Positions 1 through 5,272 of a stretch of DNA of 5,725 nt are shown piece by piece; positions within the stretch are counted from its first letter, which is position 1; each line of letters begins with the position of its first letter. The stretch spans positions 1 through 5,725 of the forward strand of contig JAGUXE010000082.1 in NCBI GenBank assembly GCA_020061995.1, in the 5' to 3' direction. The stretch comes from Ignavibacteriales bacterium (GTDB lineage: Bacteria; Bacteroidota; Ignavibacteria; Ignavibacteriales; Ignavibacteriaceae). A program made the translations under genes and the position numbers. The notes under the pieces were generated by a model. That model did no database searches. It was not told the DNA's origin and worked only from the letters and a program-made list of their open reading frames with translations.

Positions 1-34
1 AATAACTAATTTGTTATTGTAACTGCATACCTAA

Positions 35-63
35 AAACCGTTGAAACGGTTTGGATTTTTTTT
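35..63 (+). terminator. TGAA-loop hairpin followed by T run (possible terminator)
   Basis: A perfect 7-bp stem, AAACCGT (35-41) with ACGGTTT (46-52), encloses a TGAA loop and is followed three bases later by eight consecutive T (56-63). On the plus strand this has the form of a Rho-independent terminator and could end a gene that lies left of the window. The hairpin also matches the architecture of the palindrome at 75-96, so it may be a repeat element that happens to precede a T run. Without the upstream gene the two readings cannot be separated. Confidence 0.45.
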
Positions 64-74
64 GTTCTTTTATT

Positions 75-96
75 ACCAACGGCTGAAGCCGTTGGT
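75..96. repeat. REP-like palindrome with TGAA loop
   Basis: A perfect 9-bp stem, ACCAACGGC (75-83) with GCCGTTGGT (88-96), encloses TGAA. No long T run follows on either strand, so a terminator role is less likely than for the hairpin at 35-52. Short intergenic palindromes with a fixed loop and a variable stem resemble REP elements mobilised by Y1 (RAYT-type) transposases. No such transposase is in the window, so the REP assignment is inference from shape only. Confidence 0.6.
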
Positions 97-149
97 TAAT
101 AGATAAATGCTTAAACACCTATATCAATCGTATTCAATTAACAAATAAT

Positions 150-180
150 CCGGTAATGCTAACCGGCTTGTACTAACCGG
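150..180. repeat. Small ACCGG repeat cluster
   Basis: CCGGT (150-154) and ACCGG (162-166) form a short inverted repeat. The octamer CTAACCGG occurs twice (159-166 and 173-180), 14 bp apart. The stretch is clearly richer in GC than its surroundings and lies between the TGAA hairpins and the palindrome at 225-245. It may be a decayed member of the same repeat population. No function can be assigned. Confidence 0.35.
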
Positions 181-224
181 TGGCATCTATTGGAGAAAAA
201 AAAGCCAAGTATTTTTTTTCTGTA

Positions 225-245
225 GGTCAAGATTTCATCTTGACC
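225..245. repeat. Perfect palindrome, 9-bp arms
   Basis: GGTCAAGAT (225-233) and ATCTTGACC (237-245) are exact reverse complements around TTC. Read on the minus strand, the centre is AGA-TGAAA-TCT, so the TGAA core of the palindromes at 35-52 and 75-96 recurs here with an unrelated stem. It probably belongs to the same class of intergenic REP-like elements. There is no adjoining T run and no gene within 250 bp. Confidence 0.55.
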
Positions 246-264
246 ACTTGCCGCATGAGGAACT

Positions 265-333
265 TCCTTAGCGAAACATTGCGTCCTTAGCGGTTTGTTT
301 TTTTAACCGCCAAGTGCGCCAAGAGACACAAAG
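265..333. repeat. Head-to-head arrays of CTAAG/CCAAG units forming a long hairpin
   Basis: On the minus strand GCTAAG occurs at 286-291 and 267-272, 19 bp apart with a degraded unit between them. On the plus strand GCCAAG occurs at 309-314 and 318-323, followed by CACAAAG at 327-333, a period of about 9 bp. The two arrays face each other across a T-rich spacer (296-304). The arms 281-295 and 305-319 pair over 15 positions with two mismatches and one G-T wobble. This is a foldable, non-coding repeat of unknown function; related arrays lie at 355-382, 411-480 and 943-1021. Confidence 0.55.
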
Positions 334-354
334 ATATTGTTTCTTCTGCTTTAT

Positions 355-382
355 CTTCGTGTTCCTTGTGAAAGTCTTTCTG
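355..382 (-). repeat. Degenerate CAAGG/CACGAAG-type repeat array
   Basis: On the plus strand CTTCGTG (355-361), CTTGTG (365-370) and CTTTCTG (376-382) are spaced 10-11 bp apart. Their reverse complements (CACGAAG, CACAAG, CAGAAAG) are variants of the unit seen in the array at 309-333, so this is a decayed reverse-oriented array. It is weaker than its neighbours and is recorded because it completes the alternating pattern. Confidence 0.35.
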
Positions 383-410
383 CCCATTGTGGTAAAATGA
401 GAATGAAAAA

Positions 411-480
411 CTTTGCGATTTCTTTTTAACCGCTAAGAGCGCCAAGGAACGCTAAGAAATTTTAGATTTTCCTTTGCGAT
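411..480 (+). repeat. Three-unit GCTAAG/GCCAAG array flanked by a 9-bp direct repeat
   Basis: GCTAAG (432-437), GCCAAG (441-446) and GCTAAG (451-456) are spaced 9 and 10 bp apart, near one helical turn. The nonamer CTTTGCGAT occurs on each side (411-419 and 472-480); its reverse complement ATCGCAAAG is itself a variant of the unit, in the opposite orientation. The array begins 23 bp beyond the msrB stop codon, so it may be transcribed as part of the msrB 3' end. I see no clean intrinsic terminator for msrB here. Function unknown. Confidence 0.55.
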
Positions 481-502
481 GCAATTTTTTCTGCTTTTAT
501 TA

Positions 503-895
503 TTATTTTTTCTCAAACTTTAGTGAGACTGAGTTAATACAAAATCTTTTTCCTGTCGGTTGTGGTCCGTCATCAAAAACATGTCCAAGGTGGGCGCCGC
601 ATTTTGCACATTTAACTTCCGTACGACGCATGAAATGGCTTAAGTCTGATTCCTCTTCAACATTCTCTTCATTTAATGGTAGATAAAAACTGGGCCACCC
701 GCTTCCAGATTCATATTTATGTTCAGAGCTGAATAGTTCGTTTCCACAGCAGATGCATAAATACTTTCCGGTCTCTTCATTCTTATAATATTTTCCGGTG
801 AAAGCTCTTTCCGTCCCCTTTTTTCTTGTTACAAGAAATTCTTCCTCGCTTAAAATTTCACGCCATTCATTATCGGTTTTATTAATCTTTTCCAT
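503..895 (-). CDS. msrB: Peptide-methionine (R)-S-oxide reductase MsrB
   Basis: MsrB reduces the R epimer of methionine sulfoxide, free or in proteins, back to methionine, repairing oxidative damage with thioredoxin as usual reductant. The 130-residue protein is full length for the single-domain family. The zinc site is visible as two CxxC pairs, C47/C50 (in [11 protein letters not shown]) and C96/C99 (in [12 protein letters not shown]). The catalytic cysteine is C119 in RFCINSVSL. The family motif SG-x-GWPSF is at 63-70, with serine (S65) where many MsrBs have the resolving cysteine; such enzymes regenerate by another route, so this does not argue against activity. No signal peptide is seen, so it is probably cytoplasmic. 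The ATG start is preceded by AGAAAG at a suitable distance and the N-terminus matches family length. It is divergent from the ogt gene, with a 251-bp spacer. Confidence 0.96.
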   Translation of the reverse strand: MEKINKTDNEWREILSEEEFLVTRKKGTERAFTGKYYKNEETGKYLCICCGNELFSSEHKYESGSGWPSFYLPLNEENVEEESDLSHFMRRTEVKCAKCGAHLGHVFDDGPQPTGKRFCINSVSLKFEKK

Positions 896-942
896 ATGTG
901 CTTTCTAATTAGTTTTTAGTTTATAATTTTATTTATTCAGTG

Positions 943-1021
943 CTTGGTGTCTTAGAGTCTGTAGAGCTATTTATTAAAATTTATTTTCGCCACTAAGTCA
1001 CCAAGGCTCTAAGAAGCGAAA
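943..1021. repeat. CTAAG/CCAAG array with inverted partner between msrB and ogt
   Basis: CACTAAG (991-997), CACCAAG (999-1005) and CTCTAAG (1007-1013) repeat with an 8-bp period and are bracketed by the inverted hexamers TTTCGC (985-990) and GCGAAA (1016-1021). A near-perfect inverted copy of its core lies upstream: CTTGGTGTCTTAG (943-955) against CTAAGTCACCAAG (993-1005), 12 of 13 bases complementary. This is the same unit family as the arrays left of msrB. It sits in the region shared by the divergent msrB and ogt promoters. No convincing promoter was recognised on either side. Confidence 0.55.
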
Positions 1022-1146
1022 TCAACTTGTAATAAAGAAACTTCCATTCGAATATAAGAGTTTCATTAATTTAATCTGCACCTATTTCTAATATAGAATT
1101 TTTGAACTGTTTTAGTTAACTTATCAAAAACAAAACGGTGGATTTT

Positions 1147-1662
1147 ATGAATGGTACCGAGCACAAAAATATTTATTATACAATTATTAATCTTGGGGGT
1201 CACGACTTATACATCTACTCAACAAGAGAAGCACTAATACACATCTCCTTAAAACTACCGAAAGAAGATTTGGATAAACACCGCTTAACAAAAGTGAAAG
1301 AAGATGATCCTTACATGTTAGGCGTACCATTACAATTACGTGAATATTTTTCGGGTGAGAGAAAAAAGTTTTCGGTTAAACTCGATTTATCCGGAACAAA
1401 ATTTCAATTGAAAGTCTGGAAAGAATTAACTAAAATACCTTACGGTAGAACAATCAGCTATAAAGAGCTTGCTACAAAAACCGGTGATCCGAAAGCTGTT
1501 CGTGCTGTTGGCGGTGCAAACGGAAGTAATCCTATTCCTATTATTATTCCTTGTCATAGGGTTATAAATGCTAATGGTGAGCTTGGTGGATACTCGGGCG
1601 GGCTTGATATTAAATCGATGCTTTTAACTATTGAAGGTGTTCTTGAACCATCGATGTTATAA
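1147..1662 (+). CDS. ogt: Methylated-DNA--protein-cysteine S-methyltransferase (O6-alkylguanine-DNA alkyltransferase)
   Basis: This suicide repair protein moves the alkyl group from O6-alkylguanine (and O4-alkylthymine) in DNA onto its own cysteine, restoring the base. Counting from the upstream GTG at 1138 (174 residues), the active site is IIIPCHRV with acceptor C139. The DNA-binding helix-turn-helix region KAVRAVGGANGSNP (119-132) includes the expected arginine finger R122. The motif IPYGRTISYKELA (100-112) and the C-terminal GGYSGGLDIKSMLLTIEG (150-167) complete the family pattern. The N-terminal ~85 residues are the poorly conserved ribonuclease-H-like domain. There is no AraC-type Ada N-terminal domain, so this is a stand-alone Ogt/MGMT form. 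I chose ATG 1147 (171 residues) because GGTGGA lies just before it, but GTG 1138 is possible. The gene converges on the TlpA-like gene with a 52-bp gap that holds only a weak AGTC/GACT stem. Confidence 0.95.
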   Translation: MNGTEHKNIYYTIINLGGHDLYIYSTREALIHISLKLPKEDLDKHRLTKVKEDDPYMLGVPLQLREYFSGERKKFSVKLDLSGTKFQLKVWKELTKIPYGRTISYKELATKTGDPKAVRAVGGANGSNPIPIIIPCHRVINANGELGGYSGGLDIKSMLLTIEGVLEPSML

Positions 1663-1714
1663 TGATTTAAATTTTGAAACGGAAAATTAAAGTCGGTGAC
1701 TGGTTTCTCTACTT

Positions 1715-3358
1715 TTATTTATTATCACCAAAAATTTTCTGTAAAGTTTGTTCCAGCGCCTTACCTCTCAGTTGTTCTTCAATAGCAATAATTTTTCCTT
1801 TTTCATCAACCAAAAATGGTTTTGGAATTACTACGATTTCAAAATTTTTAGCAGCTTCACTTTTAAATGCATCAGGTTGAAAAACATTTATCCATGAATT
1901 CTGTTTGCTGTTTGCTATATGATTATTAGCATCTTCTTCTTTTTTATCAAATGAGACTGATATTATATTCAATCCTTTGCTGTTAAATTTTTCATAAGCT
2001 TCGTACAAATATCTTCTTTCTGCCATGCATGGTTTACACCACACAGCCCAAAAATCAATAAGATAAACCGAACCAAGAAAACTTTCCTTTGTATAAGTTT
2101 TTGATGAATCAAACAATGCGGTAAAATTGAAAGAGGGGACTTCAACTCCGACTTTAATTTTTCTATCGGGATTAAATTGTTTTTCTATCACTTCAGTAAC
2201 CGGGGCATTTTTAAAATCTGTTACCAATTTATCGTAATAAAGTTTCTGGAGAGGTTCATTATTTTTCAATTTGTATTCAAGAAATTCATTTACAAGCAAA
2301 ATAAGCTTTGTGCTTTCATCTACGCTTTCATTCAAAACTTTATCAACGTAGGCTATTCTTTCCTCTTCAGTTAGGTATGAAATTGCTTTAGTTAATACAT
2401 AGCCTCTAAACGTCCAGAGGTATGAGTTATAAGGAATTTCTTTCAGTAAATAAGTAAATAACGATGGATCAATTCCTTCGACATTATACTGCTGCAAATT
2501 TGTATAAAGCAGTATCAGAAAATCTTTATATCGTTTAGATTCAGTCTTTGAAATTAAATCCTCTAATTCATTTTTATAGGGAATCCAGTTATAGACAAAA
2601 TCATCCGGAAAATTTCCTTGAGTAACAAAAGCTGCAAATTTTTTATCGCGATCATCTTTTAATCGTTCATCGATAATATATCTTTTTAGAATTTCTTTAT
2701 CGAGTTTTATTTCTTCATCAAGAACAATTTTTTCTTCCGATTTTTTCCTTAATAATTTTTTGGGATTAAAAATAATTTTAGCTTTATTATTTTTTGTAAG
2801 GATAATTGAACGATAATCACTCTCTCTGTCAAATTCATAGCCGATTGATTCGGTTCCGTTAACACTTCTTCCTTCAACAATTCCGATTAACTGATAGCGT
2901 ACTGAATCACCAGAATATTCAACGTTAATCGAGTATGTTCCGTTTTTGCTTTTGGTCATCTCAAGAGGTTCTGAAAAAAAAAAATTATTGAAGTCTCCAA
3001 TAATTGCTAAATCGGAAAAATCTTTTTCGTACTCATTTAATTTCAGAGAAACATTAACTTCTAAATTTTTATAGTCATCATTCAAAAATGGAATTTGAAC
3101 CGGGGAATGATCGACTCCAGAAAAAACTAGATAATGAAAACCTAATTTTTTAATTGACAAAGTAAATTCACCATTAGGCGAAACTTCTTCGGTATGAAAA
3201 ACTTTTACACTGCTCAAAGATCTTACGGAAACGTTAGCGGCTTTCATCGGTTTATTATCGTAACCCAACAGCTTACCTTTGATAACAGTTTCTTGTGCGT
3301 GAAGTAAATTGACAAGGGAAATAAAAATTAAAAATTGAATCAGAAAAAATTTAGTCAT
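1715..3358 (-). CDS. Exported TlpA/ResA-family thioredoxin-fold protein with N-terminal beta domains
   Basis: This 547-residue protein probably carries out thiol-disulfide exchange outside the cytoplasm. Residues 1-21 form a Sec signal peptide (a hydrophobic run then LLHA-QE, probable cleavage after A21). Residues ~24-105 look like a carboxypeptidase-regulatory-like beta-sandwich (VIKGKLLGYDNKPMKAANVSV). Residues ~115-200 resemble an AMPK/CBM48-type E-set fold (IIGDFNNF, then KNGTYSINVEYSG and YQLIGIVEG). A charged, mainly helical stretch follows (~205-395). The C-terminal TlpA/ResA domain (~402-547) has the active site W440-C-K-P-C444 and a cis-proline at P512 in IPKPFLVDEKG. The redox partner is unknown; cytochrome c maturation, periplasmic disulfide reduction and stress defence are all possible. 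The domain order is unlike short ResA proteins and resembles the longer TlpA-like proteins of Bacteroidota. No strong Shine-Dalgarno precedes ATG 3358. Any promoter must lie in, or be read through, the origin-like spacer. Confidence 0.87.
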   Translation of the reverse strand: MTKFFLIQFLIFISLVNLLHAQETVIKGKLLGYDNKPMKAANVSVRSLSSVKVFHTEEVSPNGEFTLSIKKLGFHYLVFSGVDHSPVQIPFLNDDYKNLEVNVSLKLNEYEKDFSDLAIIGDFNNFFFSEPLEMTKSKNGTYSINVEYSGDSVRYQLIGIVEGRSVNGTESIGYEFDRESDYRSIILTKNNKAKIIFNPKKLLRKKSEEKIVLDEEIKLDKEILKRYIIDERLKDDRDKKFAAFVTQGNFPDDFVYNWIPYKNELEDLISKTESKRYKDFLILLYTNLQQYNVEGIDPSLFTYLLKEIPYNSYLWTFRGYVLTKAISYLTEEERIAYVDKVLNESVDESTKLILLVNEFLEYKLKNNEPLQKLYYDKLVTDFKNAPVTEVIEKQFNPDRKIKVGVEVPSFNFTALFDSSKTYTKESFLGSVYLIDFWAVWCKPCMAERRYLYEAYEKFNSKGLNIISVSFDKKEEDANNHIANSKQNSWINVFQPDAFKSEAAKNFEIVVIPKPFLVDEKGKIIAIEEQLRGKALEQTLQKIFGDNK

Positions 3359-3415
3359 AAAAACCCATATCGTTTTTTGTGTATGAATGTTAAGTTGTTA
3401 ACATTCTCCACAAAC

Positions 3416-3451
3416 ATTATAATTATTTAATTTATATATTTATTTAAATAT
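3416..3451. other. AT-only stretch, probable DNA unwinding element
   Basis: Thirty-six consecutive bases contain no G or C, directly next to the trio-like triplets and DnaA boxes. This is the expected site of first strand opening by DnaA. AT-rich spacers are common in this genome, so the assignment rests on its position beside the trios rather than on composition alone. Confidence 0.65.
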
Positions 3452-3453
3452 CT

Positions 3454-3468
3454 TAGTAATAGTAATAA
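3454..3468 (+). promoter_or_regulatory. DnaA-trio repeat (TAG TAA TAG TAA TAA)
   Basis: Five in-register triplets, TAG TAA TAG TAA TAA, lie between the AT-only stretch and the GTC spacer that precedes a DnaA-box doublet. Established work on Bacillus subtilis oriC defines DnaA-trios as repeats of 3'-(G/A)AT-5' that guide DnaA filaments onto single strands, placed between the boxes and the melted region. Order, orientation and spacing here fit that model. The function is inferred from this match. Confidence 0.65.
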
Positions 3469-3471
3469 GTC

Positions 3472-3488
3472 TGTTGATATGTGGATAA
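3472..3488 (-). promoter_or_regulatory. DnaA-box doublet beside the DnaA-trios
   Basis: TGTGGATAA (3480-3488) is the exact reverse complement of the consensus DnaA box TTATCCACA. TGTTGATAT (3472-3480) is a one-base-overlapping weaker box in the same orientation. Preceded by GTC, the pair would anchor DnaA next to the trios. A near-copy of this unit lies upstream of dnaA at 5273-5295 on the other strand. Confidence 0.75.
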
Positions 3489-3541
3489 GTTAAAAAACTC
3501 TACTTAATGAACCGGTTTGCAGTTATTTTAAGAAACCCGAC

Positions 3542-3638
3542 TGTTAATAAGTTCTTTACAAATTTGAGTTATTACCATTTTGTTGATAACTTAAATTTAT
3601 TAACATTTTTTTATCATGTTATCAACATTTTTTCAACA
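3542..3638. promoter_or_regulatory. Cluster of weaker DnaA-box-like 9-mers after dnaA
   Basis: Five 9-mers resemble DnaA boxes: TGTTAATAA (3542-3550), TGTTGATAA (3581-3589), TTATTAACA (3597-3605), TTATCAACA (3619-3627) and TTTTCAACA (3630-3638). None matches TTATCCACA exactly; the two TTATCAACA forms differ by one base. GTTGATAAC (3582-3590) and GTTATCAAC (3618-3626) are a perfect 9-bp inverted pair, so two boxes converge. The cluster ends three bases from the dnaA stop codon and may also shape the end of the dnaA transcript, since no conventional terminator is seen. Confidence 0.6.
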
Positions 3639-3641
3639 CTG

Positions 3642-5042
3642 TTAAGAAGAAGCAATTTCTATTTTATTTTTAATGATATTTACCGCATCTTTAAGATTGC
3701 TGTCGGTCAATAAAGAATTTTCAATCGACGTGCAAGCATGAATAACTGTAGAGTGATCTCTTCCGCCGAAATGAAGACCGATTGTTTTTAAAGATGATTT
3801 AGTAAAATCTTTAGATAAATACATAGCGATTTGACGAGCTAAAACTATCTCCTGTTTTCTCGTTTTATCGCGCAATTTATTTTCGTCTATTTTGTAATAA
3901 TCACACACGCATTTAGTAATTAAATCGATACCGATATTTACTTTTTTAGCGGTTGATATTTCACCGACAATTGTTTTAGCAAGACTTAAAGTTATTTCTT
4001 TAGAGCTCAACGAAATATTTGCTAGAAGTTTAATTAAACAACCTTCAAGCTCGCGAATATTTGACGTAATGTTTGTTGCAATATATTCTAAAATATCGGG
4101 TGAAACCGTCATTCCGAAATCATTAGCTTTTTTATAGAGAATAGCCATTCGAGTTTCGAGATCAGGGGGTTGCATGTCGGCATTTAATCCCCAATGAAAT
4201 CTTGAAATAAGGCGGTCATCCATTCCCTTTAAATCTTTTGGGGGTTTGTCGCTAGATAAAATAATTTGTTTACCCACTTGATGAAAAGCGTTAAATATAT
4301 GAAAGAATAAATCCTGCGTTTTTTCTTTACCGATTAAAAACTGAATATCATCAACAATTAAAACATCCATACTTCTGTAAAAATTATTAAACTCATTTCC
4401 TTTGTTTGATTGAAGAGAATCAATAAAATTTACAGTAAACCTATCAGCCGAAATATATTTAACACGGTGATTGGGAAATTTATTTATAATTGCATTTCCG
4501 GCAGCCTGTATTAGATGTGTTTTTCCAAGTCCCACACCGCCATAAATAAAAAATGGATTAAACGATGTTCCCCCCGGATTATCGGCAATAGCACCTGCCG
4601 CTGCTCGTGCAAGTTGGTTACCTTCCCCTTTAATAAAATTATCGAATGTATATTTTGGATTAAGGTCAGATTGAAATTCGGGTTTATCGCTTTTAGCCGT
4701 TTCTTTTGAGTTAATAATGCTGATTATCGGATTATGATATCTTGGTTCATCAACTTCAGCTTCTTCAACAATAATATAATCGAGTTTTGCATCATCACCC
4801 AAAGAAGTTTTTAAAGCTCTGTTTAATAGAGTGCTAAAATGTTCATCAATCCATTCCCAGAAAAAATTTGATGGGAGTTGAATTGTTAAAGTGTTGTTTT
4901 TAATATCAACAGGTTTAATTGGTGCGAACCAGGTATTAAACGTCATACCGGGAACATTTTCTCTAATTACTTTAAGGCAGTCGTCCCAAATAATATCAGT
5001 TTGAGACTTAGCGAGATTTTGAGGCATATCGAGCGCAATCAT
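3642..5042 (-). CDS. dnaA: Chromosomal replication initiator protein DnaA
   Basis: DnaA binds DnaA boxes at oriC, melts the adjacent AT-rich DNA in its ATP form and recruits the replicative helicase; it also acts as a transcription factor. At 466 residues it is of normal length. Domain I is at ~15-80, followed by a short variable linker. The AAA+ domain (~129-345) has Walker A GGVGLGKT (168-175), Walker B LIVDDIQF (228-235), sensor 1 ILSSDKPP (261-268), box VII DDRLISRF with arginine finger R281, and sensor 2 NIRELEG (R330). Domain IV (~370-466) carries the signature GGRDHSTVIHA (426-436) that reads the DnaA box. Start: ATG 5042 or the in-frame ATG 5027; neither has a Shine-Dalgarno. A perfect DnaA box lies three bases before ATG 5042, suggesting self-repression. 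Neighbours are not dnaN/recF as in many bacteria; a TlpA-like gene follows the origin spacer. Confidence 0.99.
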   Translation of the reverse strand: MIALDMPQNLAKSQTDIIWDDCLKVIRENVPGMTFNTWFAPIKPVDIKNNTLTIQLPSNFFWEWIDEHFSTLLNRALKTSLGDDAKLDYIIVEEAEVDEPRYHNPIISIINSKETAKSDKPEFQSDLNPKYTFDNFIKGEGNQLARAAAGAIADNPGGTSFNPFFIYGGVGLGKTHLIQAAGNAIINKFPNHRVKYISADRFTVNFIDSLQSNKGNEFNNFYRSMDVLIVDDIQFLIGKEKTQDLFFHIFNAFHQVGKQIILSSDKPPKDLKGMDDRLISRFHWGLNADMQPPDLETRMAILYKKANDFGMTVSPDILEYIATNITSNIRELEGCLIKLLANISLSSKEITLSLAKTIVGEISTAKKVNIGIDLITKCVCDYYKIDENKLRDKTRKQEIVLARQIAMYLSKDFTKSSLKTIGLHFGGRDHSTVIHACTSIENSLLTDSNLKDAVNIIKNKIEIASS

Positions 5043-5045
5043 AAG

Positions 5046-5054
5046 TTATCCACA
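5046..5054 (+). promoter_or_regulatory. Perfect DnaA box at the dnaA start
   Basis: TTATCCACA matches the DnaA-box consensus exactly and lies three bases upstream of the dnaA start codon at 5042. Bound DnaA would cover the translation-start region of its own gene and could block transcription, the usual autoregulatory arrangement. If translation starts at 5027 the box lies 18 bp upstream instead. Confidence 0.8.
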
Positions 5055-5120
5055 AAGCAAAACACTGTTTTTGTTCAAAAATGAAAGAAAAATTTAACAA
5101 TAGTTAAAGTTATTAATAAT

Positions 5121-5140
5121 TTATCAACAAGTTGTTCACA
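5121..5140 (+). promoter_or_regulatory. DnaA-box-like pair upstream of dnaA
   Basis: TTATCAACA (5121-5129), one base from consensus, is followed after AG by TTGTTCACA (5132-5140), which also differs from TTWTNCACA at one position. Both read on the plus strand, the same orientation as the boxes at 5046-5054 and 5273-5292. The AACAA/TTGTT overlap also makes a small inverted repeat (5126-5136). Confidence 0.5.
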
Positions 5141-5177
5141 TTAAAAATAATCGGTTAACTTGCTGTTTTATAATGCG

Positions 5178-5222
5178 TTAGCCGGGCTTTAATTAAGTTT
5201 TCCCCAAAGAGAGCGCGGCTAA
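5178..5222. other. GC-rich imperfect inverted repeat in the dnaA upstream region
   Basis: TTAGCCG (5178-5184) and CGGCTAA (5216-5222) are perfect inverted repeats around a 31-base loop. Pairing can continue inward with a mismatch, then GCT/AGC. It stands out as a GC-rich island in an AT-rich spacer. It could fold in a dnaA leader RNA or separate the two groups of boxes; no T run supports a terminator reading. Confidence 0.35.
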
Positions 5223-5246
5223 ATATCAATTTTCCGAATTTGGCAA

Positions 5247-5265
5247 TTGTGAAACTTTTTCACAA
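5247..5265. promoter_or_regulatory. Perfect 8-bp inverted repeat overlapping a DnaA box
   Basis: TTGTGAAA (5247-5254) and TTTCACAA (5258-5265) are exact inverted repeats around CTT. The right arm lies within TTTTTCACA (5256-5264), which fits the degenerate DnaA-box consensus TTWTNCACA. It may bind a dimeric regulator or simply be a box with a mirrored half. The binding protein is unknown. Confidence 0.5.
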
Positions 5266-5272
5266 CTATAAG

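Larger units (their letters stand above)
3359..3641. other. oriC: Predicted oriC, main part with unwinding element
   Basis: This 283-bp spacer between dnaA and the TlpA-like gene has the parts expected of a bacterial origin. From left to right they are a DnaA-box variant TTCTCCACA (3404-3412), a 36-bp stretch of only A and T (3416-3451), five DnaA-trio-like triplets (3454-3468), a DnaA-box doublet including the perfect TGTGGATAA (3472-3488), and five further box-like 9-mers up to the dnaA stop codon (3542-3638). An 8-bp inverted repeat AATGTTAA/TTAACATT (3386-3405) flanks the AT-rich stretch. Location beside dnaA and box density are the usual grounds for calling oriC. GC skew could not be computed here, so the call is strong but not proven. 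Confidence 0.78.

Noticed and set aside
265..480. CRISPR array
   Set aside because: The repeats are only 6-10 bp, are in alternating orientation, have no unique spacers of 25-40 bp, and no cas gene is present.
474..686. A 70-codon plus-strand open frame antisense to msrB
   Set aside because: It is a shadow of the conserved MsrB C-terminus and zinc-site codons on the other strand.
1681..1714. Bidirectional terminator between ogt and the TlpA-like gene
   Set aside because: Only a 4-bp stem (AGTC/GACT) and weak 5-bp repeats are present. This is too little to call, although a terminator would be expected between convergent genes.
1674..1880. A 68-codon plus-strand open frame overlapping the end of the TlpA-like gene
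   Set aside because: It lies almost wholly antisense to the conserved thioredoxin domain, which clearly carries the coding signal.
3507..3713. A 68-codon plus-strand open frame across the oriC spacer and the dnaA 3' end
   Set aside because: It overlaps dnaA on the opposite strand and the DnaA-box cluster. Its Phe/Asn-rich product reflects AT-rich composition.
5150..5180. TATAAT-like promoter at 5169-5174
   Set aside because: The plus-strand TATAAT has no -35 partner at normal spacing and no plus-strand gene to serve. Such hexamers are frequent in DNA this AT-rich.
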